NCBI GenBank assembly: GCA_024449915.1
Contig: JAMZAV010000027.1
Location: 186,001 to 250,000, forward strand
Source of the DNA: Sweltsa coloradensis
Taxonomy: Eukaryota > Arthropoda > Insecta > Plecoptera > Chloroperlidae
Direction: 5' to 3'
Length of the DNA: 64,000 nt
Below, piece after piece: positions 46,380 through 58,623 of this stretch. Made by a program: the position numbers and the translations under genes. How positions within the stretch are numbered: position 1 is the first letter of the stretch; each line of letters opens with the position of its first letter. The notes below the pieces were generated by a model. It worked only from the letters and a program-made list of their open reading frames with translations, did not search any database and was not told the origin of the DNA.

Positions 46380-47750
46380 CCCTATACTTATGTTAAAGGC
46401 ACACGGCAAAATTGAATTGGTTTGTCACACACCTAGAGTCTGCTACAAGTAAAAACCATGACTATCAAAAAAATTTCAAACACACATTTATTTTATCTTC
46501 GATTTATTGGTTTCCAAGGTAACTATAACAAATGTGGACTTGTCTAGTATTCGCGACACGTACCATGCTGGTAAACTTGCTACATGGTTGACAAGGCTCT
46601 ATAAATTTCACATTCTTCTGTCCAACGCAGGCCACAGGATTTTATGTCTTCTGCGACCATCTAGCTGGAGGATACATTGATAAATTTATAACACTATAAA
46701 CGTCTTTTTAAAACTACTGTATAATGTTGTAATGTGCATTAATTTGTAAATGTAAATTCAAATTTAAACATTATTATTTAAAGATAAGGACATTTAAAAT
46801 TGTAAAATTTATAAAATGCAAACTAAAATAGTTATTTTAAAACTGTTTTTTAAATCGACTTCATATTTTACATCTTATTTCGTATTAAAGAGGCTTTTAC
46901 CCCCAACTTTTTTTTGTACCCCATAATCCATCGCATAATACTACACTAAAATAACAGTTAAAAATTATATCTAGTGACTGTGATTTTTCATGGATTTTTT
47001 AAAGCTTTCTGTTCCTGAAATTTGCAAATATTTGTGTTTTGATGAATTTCTTAAATCGGATTCAACCCCTTATTTTTGTTCCACATACTAGAGCATAGTA
47101 TTAATCTAAAATGGCCGTTAGAAAATTGTCCCTTGAAAGTTGAAACTGTGGACAAATATACGCCCAAACACGCAAATATATGCATTCCAAAATCCCCCCC
47201 TTCTTGGTTATGAGGCATATGAGCATATTTTGACCGAACCACCTGCCCAAATTACAAAAACAAAACATAAAAGAATTATGAGAAAATGCTGTTGAATACG
47301 TCAACAATGGCATTCCCCCCCAAAAATCCTCAAGCTCACGGGGCATAAAGATCGTCCTCATGTTATTTCTTATAGGACATTTTTGCCAATGGGACCTAGC
47401 TTGAAAATTACCAAGTTTGAAAATAAATTTTCAGAACATGGTGGACCCAGTATTTTTTTCTATTTCTCTGTACCCAACTATGCTTGTTCCTTAATTAGCA
47501 AAATTTACCTTTTAATGCCCACGCATTAGTTTCTAAACAGAATTTATCAAAGCGGAGATGAAAAAATTAAATTGGCTTCAATATTCGACATTAAACATGC
47601 CACTAAAAATGTTTTTATAAAAGTAAAATAAAGTAACAGTATTTAGTTTAGTTTTGTATTTGTTTAAGTTCGAATTAACCAATGAAACATCCTTTATTCA
47701 CACGTGTACAGCGAATAAATTCATCAGAGCGAGAATCAACGACCTGCTAC
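46380..47750. other. intron, no gene recognised
   Basis: AT-rich; nothing identified before the exon B donor. Confidence 0.4.
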
Positions 47751-47754
47751 TTAC

Positions 47755-47909
47755 TTGTTGTATAGGATCGTGTCTGGCCTCCACACGTGTTGAAAGGGTA
47801 CGCGAATGACCTTGATGCCTGCGAAGTCCGAAGAGTTCCACTTGAGATGGTGATCGGTCCAGATCTGTGTTAGCCAGCAGTTGGTGGTTAGAATCTGATT
47901 CTTCTCGTC
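47755..47909 (-). CDS. nAChR alpha subunit, exon B (DEKNQ, loop D region)
   Basis: Second visible exon, 155 nt, between acceptor ttgcag and donor GTAAGT. It reads 51 codons plus two bases: DEKNQILTTNCWLTQIWTDHH, then LKWNSS, then VWRPDTILYN, and the split codon AA+T gives the second N of LYNNAD with the next exon. DEKNQ, the W-T-D motif and WRPD are hallmarks of the nAChR extracellular domain; the W-x-D stretch lies in beta strand 2 and the conserved WRPD near loop A. The 5' end of this exon with its acceptor is repeated twice more just upstream on the gene strand (to about 48095). The copies carry changes such as loss of the GGAC after the acceptor and in-frame stops, so they look like dead duplicates. 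Confidence 0.94.
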
Positions 47910-48095
47910 CTGCAAAGTACAATGAGTTAGATGGTGATCGGTCCAGATCTATGTAAGCCATCAGTTGGTGGTAAGGATTCGATTCTTCTCGACTTGCAAA
48001 GTACAATGAGTTAGTTCGATGTGATCGGTCCAGATCTATGTAAGCCATCAGTTGGTGGTAAGGATTCGATTCTTCTCGACTTGCAAAGTACAATG
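47845..48095 (-). repeat. three tandem copies of the exon B 5' end with its acceptor
   Basis: The string GATCGGTCCAGATCT recurs at about 47852, 47936 and 48023 (spacing 84 and 87). Each unit holds the intron end ACTCATTGTACTTTGCA and the first about 60 nt of exon B. The copy at 47.85 kb is the intact exon. The two farther copies read GCAAGTCGAGAAG instead of GCAGGACGAGAAG, losing the acceptor context, and have TGA or TAC-ATA changes in the coding part. They are best read as dead partial exon duplications. Confidence 0.9.
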
Positions 48096-48440
48096 AGTCA
48101 AGACATAACACATTCTGACCGTCACGACTACTAACACATTAATCAGGCTCAACATTGTGCTTTCCTGTTTTTTTTTTCACTTATTTCTTGACGGTTCTGC
48201 TTTATAAACAACGTGAAGCGTGAACGAAATCGATATCACGGTTCTACTACATTTTGCAAACGGATCAAGTTAAGAGTTTTTGTTAGGTTTGTCAGTAAGA
48301 GAAGGTTGGCGTATTGTTAATTCGAATTCAGCTACAAACTCGCCATTATTCACCATCCTGTTTTGGGACCTATGTTAACAAATTCGTATTATTAACTAAC
48401 ATTCGGTAGTAAGATTGGATATTGCTTAACGTCTCATATT

Positions 48441-48805
48441 AATGCTAGGCTATTCGAGGCGATGAGTGGTAATAGATGAGGATAAATTATGAACAGAAGG
48501 GAGGAAGGGAAACCCGGTACCAGCACGTAGCCTACTCCTTTCGAAAAGTACCAAGGGGACCAACGGCTTAACGTCTCATCCGAATAGACGGTGTAACCTT
48601 GACAATCATATAGGTTCCTCCACTAACCCAGACTGCCGAACACTAGTTATCGAATTCACCATCTGCTCTAACCAGCGATATACTTGAGGATCAGCCAAGA
48701 GCGGTCACCCACTCTACCCCTGACCACGCCCGAGGTTGCTTAACTTCGGGGGTTCTAGTGGAACCGGTGAAACTACCTCGGCTAAACCGATGGCTTTCGG
48801 TAGTA
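48441..48805 (-). mobile_element. 5S rRNA-derived SINE
   Basis: Minus-strand 5' part (48800-48692) reads GCCATCGGTTTAGCCGAGG, then CCGAAGTTAAGCAACCTCGG, GCGTGGTCAG and GGGTGACCGCTCTTGG. These match in order the internal promoter half of 5S rRNA (GAAATTAAGCA-CGTCGGGCG, GGGGGACCGCTTGG). The body contains GGATGAGACGTTAAGCCG and TGGTCCCCTTGGTAC. This is the layout of 5S-headed (SINE3-class) elements. Confidence 0.8.
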
Positions 48806-51176
48806 AGATGCATTCGAATTTTGTTTTGGGTCTCTCGTAAGCAGATAAATAAATACAATTATTCGTATCATGTAAACTATTTTCTTTCTCGTTTACCTAA
48901 CGAATTGACTAACGTTTTCTAAGGGAAGTACAACTACAAGAATGATTTAACTTGAGGTAGACATGTAAAATGACCCGGTCTTTAATAATTGGACTTTCAT
49001 AAATTGGCAAATGTGTATAATTATTGTTGAAAGAAAAAATATATCAAAATAATGTCAATCAACACGAGACAACACGTTATAAATTATATTCATACAGACT
49101 TATTTAATCAGTTTTAGTGAGTAAGTGGTATTTTATAACTCTTTATTGATATTGTTATTATTAATGTTTACTCCTTTAAGAATATTTTAAAAGATGTTAC
49201 TACAATTGTTTTGTTAGCACTACTTGTAATATAACCGCGATAGAAACTACAGCTTTAATTAAAAAATTATATCAGCAACTTTTAAATTTTTACTTAAGGT
49301 AGCTTATCACCAGGACTAAACTATCGTTTTTAAAAACCGATACAACTACAAGTTCATGCCCATTGATAGCTGGGCGTGGCCGTTGATAAATTGCATTACC
49401 TTGTTTCGTGTAAATTTAAAAAACCAACTGAGAATGAGTGAGTGGCGAATGATTACCTAACAGTTAAAAAAGGTGATTGATTGTTGCCAAATACAGGTTT
49501 TAACATTAATTACACAACTGATGAATCGTGATCTGTTGGAATTAGATTTTCACATCACGGTGACATGATTTTAGCTGTTATCATTTTAATCCTCAACCTC
49601 TCAGCGACTAATCAGCTTATCGGGAAAGTAAATGCCTGTTCAAAAATAAATCAAAATAATTTAAAAGTTGATGTAAATTTTGAAATTGTACTTGACTACT
49701 TTAATGTTGAATGCGGTAATTTTAATATACTATTTTAGGCTTTTGGTGGTGTAGTGTACTGATTCGCACTAGTGCAGAAAGCAAATAAATAAAGTACTAA
49801 AAAATACAGTGGAGATGTAGATGTAATTGATTCAGTGATGGGGAAAAGATTTCACTTTAAAGTAGGAAGTGTGTGGTTTGTAATATGAAATTTCGATTTA
49901 TTGAACTCGTATTATTTAAAAATTGTCAATGTTCTTTTTTAAATCTTTCCTCAGGTTCCCATGCATTGACTTTGTAACTATAAATGCACTATAAAGTAAT
50001 ACTTCTCTTTCAAACTAATTGGTTTATAAATGTTTAATTGTGTATTTAGTTTGCATAAGCCGAGCATAGAATTCTAAAACTCACAGTAATTTAATGTTAT
50101 TTACTTTAAAACCCTGAGAGGATTTACAAGTGTTGTGAGAACTTCCGAAATTTAAATTTACACTCAAACTTAAAAGAAAGTTAGAAAAATAAATCGAATT
50201 TAAAAAAAAACATTTTTTTGTTTTGGGGGAATTTTGGGTCTGGTCGAGTACAGGGGCGTATTAATAATTTGATCTTTATTGTCAACGGGACCTACCCAAT
50301 TTTCGGGTAAAAAATAACAAATACAAATTTTGGATGGTGTAGAACCGGAATTATAATTGCTATATTTTTTTTTTATAGATTTAGGGTTCCTCAAATAACT
50401 TTGTAGCTGGTTTTCAGTACGAAAAATTAATATAAAGCACAAGGTCATGCATTATCATGTAAAACATTATCAACATGCATTCTTGGTGGAGGTGCCGGTC
50501 CAGACTTAAACAAACTTATTGTTCAAATGTAAGGCTTTCGTGGCTTATTTGGGGACCGTACCGATTGTCTAAAAAGGGTTAGGGATTTTTGGGGTTTAAT
50601 AAATGGTTGTGGGAGGTCGGTCAAGAATTAACTTACTATCCTGGTGGAGGTGCCGGTCCAGACTTAACATTACTCGTGGGGTTCGCTCGGATACAAGATC
50701 ACAACATGGCTACTTGTTGGAGAGGCAGTTCAGGGAAATTTACAAAATTATGAAATTAGGATTGGAATTTTTTTAGCATTAGCAATATAATTTTAACATT
50801 GGGGGAAAAACGAAAAAAAAAGAAAACGAAAGGTCAATGGCGAATTCAACCAAAATATCCCAAATTCAAACCACTCAAATTTAAACCTTTACAGATGTAT
50901 GGGGATAGGCCATCCAGGCTTGCATGGCCTTTTTTACCGAAAATATTCCTTAAGTTTTAACAACATGTTTCCACAAACGTATACTATTTTGTGATTCTGG
51001 TATGGAATTCTAATAATTGTGAAATTCAAGTAATTCCGATTAAATGCATTGGACATGCAAGCTAGCATCAGACCAAAATCCTATGATAAAATAGTTAAAC
51101 CAATGATTGGTTTAAATGCATTTTTATGAAAGCTGTTAATTTATAGTTCATATAATTTGGCATTCTAGTATTCAAC
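48806..51176. other. unique part of the duplicated segment, non-coding
   Basis: AT-rich, with no gene recognised. At 50484-50900 it holds the GGTGGAGGTGCCGG words, AAGGCTTTCGTGGC and GGCCATCCAGGCTTGCATGG. These are probably pieces of other repeats. Confidence 0.4.
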
Positions 51177-51309
51177 ATTAAAAAAAATTGATATGTTAAA
51201 AAAATTAATTTTTAAAGTTAGTTTTGATGTAGAAGAACTAATTTGGAAGTTCAAATTTCAGTTTCAAATTTACTTCATAATATACATAAAATTTGCTTTA
51301 TACCCAACT

Positions 51310-52056
51310 TTTCTTTATTATATGAATTTAATCTAGTAGGGCATTCTATTATTTTGCATCTACTTACTTTAACATAAACACTAAATCAATCAATCATCAC
51401 ACACATATATAATTATATATATCAATGTATATACTATAGACACATCTACTGTACATCATTGCTGTTTTTGTGCCATTAGCAATTCTATCACAAATCATAT
51501 CAATTATTGCTTTATATCCAATTTTTCTTTATTCTATATGAATTCTTAATCTAGTAGGCATATTTTGCATTACTCTACTTTACCATAAACACTAATCAAT
51601 CAATCATCATATATATACTAGACACATTCTCCTGTACATCATTGCTGTTTTCTGTGCCATCAGCAATTATTATCACAATATCACATCAAAAATTGCTTTG
51701 ATATCCAACTTTTCTTTATTCTATAAGAGATCTTAATCTAGTAGGGCATGCTATTGTTTTGCATCTACTCTACTTTAACATAAACACTGTGTTTATCATT
51801 ATTAATCAATTAATGAATCATCATATAATATATCTATCAATATTATCAATCATCGTACATATCAATATCAATATCCATATCAATATCAATTATGCTTTAT
51901 ATCCAAACTATTCTTTCTTCTAGCACTGTGTATATCATTATAATTATTATCACTTTAATTATTAATTATTAATTATAGAATATTCACTTTCTCTGCAAAG
52001 AGTTATACTTGTACACTGTACTAGTTCTAAGTGAATAAAAATATCTATCTATCTAT
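51310..52056 (-). repeat. satellite-like repeat X, inverted copy
   Basis: Reverse complement of the 16331-17170 array. Three units contain TTAATCTAGTAGGGCATTC, TTTTGCATCTACT and ATTGCTGTTTT...TGTGCCAT. It ends CTAAGTGAATAAAAATATC and (TATC)n at 52056. It lies exactly between the two 2.7-kb direct repeats. Confidence 0.8.
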
Positions 52057-52423
52057 AATGCTAGGCTATTCGAGGCGATGAGTGGTAATAGATGAGGATA
52101 AATTATGAACAGAAAGGAGGAAGGGAAACCCGGTACCAGCACGTAGCCTACTCCTTTCGAAAGGTACCAAGGGGACCAACGGCTTAACGTCTCATCCGAA
52201 TAGACGGTGTAACCTTGACAATCATATAGGTTCCTCCACTAACCCAGACTGCCGAACACTAGTTATCGAATTCACCATCTGCTCTAACCAGCGATATACT
52301 TGAGGATCAGCCAAGAGCGGTCACCCACTCTACCCCTGACCACGCCCGAGGTTGCTTAACTTCGGTGTTCTAGTGGGAACCGGTTAAACTACCTCGGCTA
52401 AACCGATGGCTTTCGGTAGTAAG
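52057..52423 (-). mobile_element. 5S rRNA-derived SINE, second copy
   Basis: Same as 48441-48805. This copy keeps ACACCGAAGTTAAGC, closer to 5S rRNA than the ACCCCCGAAG of copy 1. Confidence 0.8.
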
Positions 52424-54774
52424 ATGCATTCGAATTTTGTTTTGGGTCTCTCGTAAGCATATAAATAAATACAATTATTCGTATCATGTAAACTATTTTC
52501 TTTCTCGTTTACCTAACGAATTGACTAACGTTTTCTAAGGGAAGTACAACTACAAGAATGATTTAACTTGAGGTAGACATGTAAAATGACCCGGTCTTTA
52601 ATAATCGGACTTTCATAAATTGGCAAATGTGTATAATTATTGTTGAAAGAAAAAATATATCAAAATAATGTCAATCAACACGAGACAACACGTTATAAAT
52701 TATATTCATACAGACTTATTTAATCAGTTTTAGTGAGTAAGTGGTATTTTATAACTCTTTATTGATATTGTTATTATTAATGTTTACTCCTTTAAGAATA
52801 TTTTAAAAAGATGTTACTACAATTGTTTTGTTAGCACTACTTGTAATATAACCGCGATAGAACTACAGCTTTAATCCTTTAACTAGAATTATATCAGCAC
52901 CAGGACTAAACTATCGTTATTAAACACGATTAAACACGATACAACTACAAGTTCATGCCCATTGATAGCTAGGCGTGGCCGTTGATAAATTGCATTACCT
53001 TGTTTCGTGTCAATTAACAACCAACTGAGAATGAGTGAGTGGCGAATGATTTTACCTAACAGTAAAATGGTGATTGATTGATTGCCAAATACAGGTTTTA
53101 ACATTAATTACACAACTGATGAATCGTGATCTGTTGGAATTAGATTGTCACATCACGGTGACATGATTTTAGCTGTTATCATTTAATCCTCAATCCTCTC
53201 AGCGACTAATCAGCTTATCGGGAAAGTAAATGCCTGTTCAAATATAAATCAAAATAATTTAAAAGTTGATGTAAATTTTGAAATTGTACTTGACTACTTT
53301 AATGTTGAATGCGGTAATTTTAATATACTATTTTAGGCTTTTGGTGTGTAGTGTACTGATTCGCACTAGTGCAGAAAGCAAATAAATAAAGTACAAAACA
53401 TACAGTGGAGATGTAGATGTAATTGATTCAGTGATGGGAACAGATTTCACTTTAAAGTAGGAAGTGTGTGGTTTGTAATATGAAATTCGATTTTATTGAA
53501 CTCGATATTATTTAAACTTGTCAATGTTCTTTTTTAAATCTTTCCTCAGGTTCCCATGCATTGACTTTGTAACTATAAATGCACTATAAAGTAATACTTC
53601 TCTTTCAAACTAATTGGTTTATAAATGTTTAATTGTGTATTTAGTTTGCATAAGCCGAGCATAGAATTCTAAAACTCACAGTAATTTAATTTTATTTACT
53701 TTAAAACCCTTGAGACGTTATTTACAAGTGTTGTGAGAACTTCCGAAATTTAAATTTGCACTCAAATTTAAAAGAAGTTAGAAAAATAAATCGAATTTAA
53801 AAAAAAAAAATTTTTTGTGTGGTGGAATTTTGGGTCTGGTCGAGTACAGGGGGCGTATTAATAATTTGATCTTTATTGTCAACGGGACCTACCCAATTTT
53901 CGGGTAAAAATAACAAATACAAATTTTGGATGGTGTAGAGCCGGAATTATAATTGGTATTTTTTTTATATAGATTTAGGATGCCTCAAATAACTTAAAAG
54001 CTGGTTTTCAGTACGAAAAATTAATATAATGCACAAGGTCATGCATTATCATGTAAAACATTATCAACATGCATTCTTGGTGGAGGTGCCGGTCCAGACT
54101 TAAACAAACTTATTGTTCAAATGTAAGGCTTTTGTGGCTTATTTGGGGACCGTACCGATTGTCTAAAAAGGGTTCGGGATTTTTGGGGTTTAATAAATGG
54201 ATGGTGGGAGGTCGGTCAAGAATTAACTTATTATCTTGGTGGAGGTGCCGGTCCAGACTTAACATTACTCGTGTGTTCGCTCGGATACAAGATCACAATC
54301 ATGGCTACTTGTTGGAGAGGCAGTTCAGAATTGACAAAATTATGAAATTAGGATTGGAATTTTATAGCATTAGCAATATAATTTTAACATTGGGGAAAAT
54401 CGAAAAAAAAAGAAAACGAAAGGTCAATGGCGATATTCAACCAAAATATCTTAAATTCAAACCACTCAAATTTAAACCTTTACAGATGTATGGGGATAGG
54501 CCATCCAGGCTTGCATGGCCTTTTTTTACCGAAAATATTCCTTAAGTTTTAACAACACGTTTCCACAAACGTATACTTATTTTTGTTGATTCTGGTATGG
54601 AATCTCCTAATAATTGTGAAATTCAAGATAATTCGATAAAAATGCATTGGACATGGAAGCTAGCAATCAGACCACATCCTATGATAACTAGTTAAACCAA
54701 TGATTGGTTTAAATGCATTTTTATGAAAGCTGTTAATTTATAGTTCATTATATTTGTATTTCTAGTATTCAACA
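52057..54774 (+). repeat. 2.7-kb direct repeat, copy 2
   Basis: Second copy of 48441-51176, starting directly after the (TATC)n tail. Differences are mostly single bases and short insertions or deletions. A 158-codon frame at 54069-54545 exists only in this copy; in copy 1 it is broken, so it is not supported as a gene. Confidence 0.95.
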
Positions 54775-54987
54775 ATTAAATAATAAGAGGTGGTAGAGAA
54801 ATTTGGATCATCGTTTAAAAAAAATTCCAATGTTTTTGGGAAAGTTTAGTTTTACATTTGTTCGACCGAATGAACGATACAATGGTTGGAAGTTCAACAG
54901 TTCTCAGTCAGTCAATCAAAGCGATTGGTGTACTTTCATAATTCATATTGTTGACGACGAAAATAAGTAAAACCGATCTTATGGTGA

Positions 54988-55025
54988 CAAACTGATGTAC
55001 CCTTTGGCGTATGCCGAAACGTATT
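54988..55025 (+). other. hammerhead/Penelope-like motif
   Basis: AACTGATGTACCC, then GGC-GTAT-GCC hairpin and GAAACGTAT. It resembles the CTGATG ... GAAAC arrangement at 6979 but lacks the canonical final A of CTGATGA; low support. Confidence 0.3.
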
Positions 55026-55099
55026 TAACAATTGGCATTGGTTTATCGTTTTTGCAAGTCTGTACTTAGCAGTCTATTTCTTTAAAGTTTGTTTTGATG

Positions 55100-57950
55100 C
55101 CAAGCTCAGTTTAACAAAAACCTGCCAAATATACTGAGCTAAAGTAAAAAGATGAAATACAGTTATTTGATCTAGATAACAAAAACGGTGTGAAGATGCA
55201 GCAAAAAGTTTCAATTCAACATAGAAATTGATTTTGTTTCATCTTTGTAAGTGGTCAAAGGTTATAAGAAATAACTCAGGTTTCTAGCTAACAAGAGATT
55301 CGTTGTACCCGCTGTGCGATCACTAGCAGCACCCATGCAGACACATGTTGCCAGTAAGAATTCATCTCACAAAGTGGTTGCGAGCTCTCTGATGATTGCA
55401 GTTGATTTCTTGCTCGTCTTCCGCTTTTGATTTGAACCAATGCGCCAAGTCGTGTAAATGGTAATTTTTTGTTTATATGACAAGAGCCGGATTCGGAAGT
55501 CCATTGGAAATAGAGAATACATCCCTATTATTGTTTCTCCTATGCATTCAAAATAACCTATCTTTGATTGTAGATAAGAAGTGAGAACATGGTATTGTAA
55601 AATAAGGATATTAAACTTGTATACCACTATATCGTGCAGTCTTTAAAACGTCCAGCAATGTGTTCAAATTTGAACAATTATCGATTATATCGATTATATT
55701 TTATGAGATAAGTGAACAATTTCGTGTCAACTAATCGTGAGCGGTAGATCGTTCAACACTCAACCCCATTCTGCACCCTCGACCCCCTCTACCATCCCCT
55801 CTCGCCCACCCTCATCAACCCTGAACGCAAAGAAGGAGCAATCAAGACTCGAAGTTGGATGTGGTCGTAACATTTAGTTACATGGAACAGCTATGTGGAA
55901 GTCCCCACAGTACGCAGTGTTGCTAACGGAACTGGTAATAACATTGATTAATACCAGACGAAGGTGTCCTTATTACACTTGAATGAATTACGGGTTGTGA
56001 GATATTGTAAGCTTTCACGACCTGTTATTGACTTTTGCTTCAACTAAGACCTATCTAGAATGTGTTGAGTTTCTATTGAGGAGATTCTAGACGTTTCGGT
56101 TCTGATTTTGATTGTCTTTGTTTCTCCAGAGAAGTAATTAACGTGAAGCTTCATCTTAAATTATACTTGACCAAATTTCCCATATATATGTGTTTATTAC
56201 TATTACAATAATTTATATTCATACCACAAAGGATAGTGACATTATATCAGTACAATACACCTCTAGGAAACTGCTCTCGGTCAAACTCTGTTTTTGAGAG
56301 CAGTCAACATATACTAGTTTTTGACTGTACTTTTTATTTTTTATTTGAAAGGTCTACACTAATTTACCAGTCCCTTTTTTAAAGCAGGATGTCCAGAGTA
56401 GGAGTATTGTTTGATAAGAATGATGTGGATCCAAAAACACTTTTTACTTCTTAAGTGTTGCTATTAGTTTTTATGGGAAACAAATGTTAGTCGATTCTGT
56501 GTTGAAAGACGTGTTCATTCCTTACTTCGCGTTGATGATTTTTCGATTTCACAAATGCCTCTGAACTTATCGAGAAACGCGGGCTTCAAAACCCCTGCTC
56601 TCGACGCAGCGAGAGAAGGGATGATAGCACGGGTTATAGATTTTAACTTACTTAAACTTCTTACAGTCATTCTAACACCGGTACATCCGTCCGGAAAGTA
56701 GATAACATGAGCAAAAGTCAAAAGTTAGTTTATGTATGAACGATACATGTTTCAGAGTAATAATATTTGACCGCAAGGCCTCATAGAAACTCACAACCAA
56801 AAGTGACATTTCCAAAGTAACACAAAAACGGCGAAGAGGGCTAGTATAAGTGTGGGGTTTTTATTTTACAGCCGCCCTGCGTGGCTATAGATAAAGAAGA
56901 GTTTCGAGGAGAAGTAGGTTACATGACCAGTTCTTATAAGGTTCGATCAAAGCTAAATGGAGTAAGTTATATTTACAACTCTTCTCAAAATCTAGCGAAA
57001 CATCCTTGGTTTCGCTTAAACGAACACTTCTTTGGTCAAAAGGTTTACCGTCAAACTTCATTCCAAGATTTAAGTGAGTGTCCAGAAAATGTCTTTGGCC
57101 ATTAGTGGAAGAAAGCTACCAACCCTTAATTGTGTTTTGTCTTGAAGGAAGTTTTCTAAGATTAGACCAAGTCTCCTCAAGACAAGAGCGTCCTCCTTAC
57201 AACGAACTAATAACCGAAATACTAAACAATTCGACATATTCAAGCGCCCATGCCAAATAAGAAATGTATTCAATCTTGGAGTTTTCTATATAATCTGTTC
57301 AGGTATTCAAGTAATATTTTTAAAAGTGTTAAGCAAGTAATTTTTTTTTAGTATTTCTTCAAAGTTGATGTAAAACAGGTTGTCAGTCAACGTTGTGCCG
57401 ACATCTTCAAACCATGTTCAAACTACGAATGTTTCTTTTCATTTCGACTTGAAATGGAAATAATCAGTTCATTGCACGCGACAACGATGGATATATCCAT
57501 TGTGTACACGAGCAACGCACACATGACAGTCTTATATACAATACGGAATGCAATTTATTATAATTGGGGTGGCTTGTGAATATTTTCCTTCTTCCATGGC
57601 AAAAAGTCCTGGGTTCAAATTCCCGTCTGGGCTCGGTCAGATATTTACATTAGTCTATCAATATGCTATCATCATATTATTATAATCACACTACGGTGGA
57701 AGAAAATTGTGAGAATAGAGCACACTATACATTCTTTTAGATTATATCCCCCACTGAAAATAAGGGCGTGTAACGTATACGAGAAGGGTATGTACGAGCC
57801 AAGGGACATTGTACGATCCTCCGTCTACCTACAGACATGACGGATTTCTGGAAACATTAACATAATATTGCAAAACACAAACACATGCATAGTATGTAGG
57901 TGGTCATACATTGCCCTTAATAAATAATTTAATCTAAACTCATGTCCAAC
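55100..57950. other. intron between exons A and B, no gene recognised
   Basis: A tRNA-like B box occurs at about 57610 (CTGGGTTCAAATTCCCG). Overlapping open frames at 56881-57273 show no known domain. Confidence 0.4.
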
Positions 57951-57954
57951 AACG

Positions 57955-58300
57955 TCAGGTTTGATGGTGTTCTTCACACAGATATCTAGGACACGAAACA
58001 ATTTTTGCCGAGATTGCCGGGCTCAGCGTTTCTTCATCATCATCTTCATCGTCATCTTCATACTGCATCTGCTTCTCCACCAATTTTCCACATCCTTCCC
58101 TGTCCTCCCACAGCTTCAATTCCATCACCTGGTTGCACGATTCACCTCGCTCTACAACGTCTCCTTCGATCAATCTTTCCCATCTTTCTCTCGGTCTTCC
58201 TAATTTACCTTCCTCCCCTGCTTCTATAAGTCTCATCTTAGGATCCTATCCATTTCCATTCTCTTCATATGCTCAAACCATCGTAAACCTTAATACCCTT
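57955..58300 (-). pseudogene. C-terminal tail of an RTE-like LINE
   Basis: On the minus strand RWFEHMKRMEMDRI is followed, after a frame change at about 58236, by GRPRERWERLIEGDVVERG and LWEDREGC. A low-complexity DDDEDDDEE stretch comes from the (GAT)n-like tail. GRPR-RW-D--E-D---RG is the usual C-terminal block of RTE-type and related LINE polymerases. Truncated and frameshifted. Confidence 0.75.
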
Positions 58301-58623
58301 AATAATAATAAAAAATGACCAGTTTGCTTATGTATAGGTTGCAAGGTTTATGGCAGTTGTGTTGTATTCATTGTGTGATAGTTCGCACTAGATTATTACT
58401 CTATGTGTGAAAAATTGTTTGTAACGTTTATCTAGATAAGATCTTCGATTTAAATAGTAATACGATATTTTGGAATGTAGGAAATGAATTGGATGCACTG
58501 TGGTGGCATTTGTTATTAGCTGATTTTAATTAAATTGGTGGAGAGCTACCACCCGCACCTCAGCCAAGAATATTATGCGGGTTACATGAGTAAAGAGGGT
58601 TGATTAAAGTTTTGAATACTTAC

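Larger units (their letters stand above)
48441..51176 (+). repeat. 2.7-kb direct repeat, copy 1
   Basis: Near-identical to 52057-54774 over the whole length, with scattered substitutions and 1-20 bp indels. It begins AATGCTAGGCTATTCGAGG and ends CTAGTATTCAACA. Inside are a 5S-derived SINE at the left end, a long AT-rich stretch, and two copies of GGTGGAGGTGCCGGTCCAGA (about 50487 and 50643). No protein-coding frame persists between the copies. If the ends are set at TG...CA, the flanking pentamer ATTAA occurs left of copy 1 and right of copy 2. Confidence 0.95.

Noticed and set aside
48692..48805. Genuine 5S rRNA gene
   Set aside because: Only part of 5S is similar, with many changes, and it is fused to a repeated body that occurs twice.
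54069..54545. 158-codon plus-strand frame as a gene
   Set aside because: It lies in a 2.7-kb repeat, and the matching frame is broken by indels in the other copy; no domain is visible.
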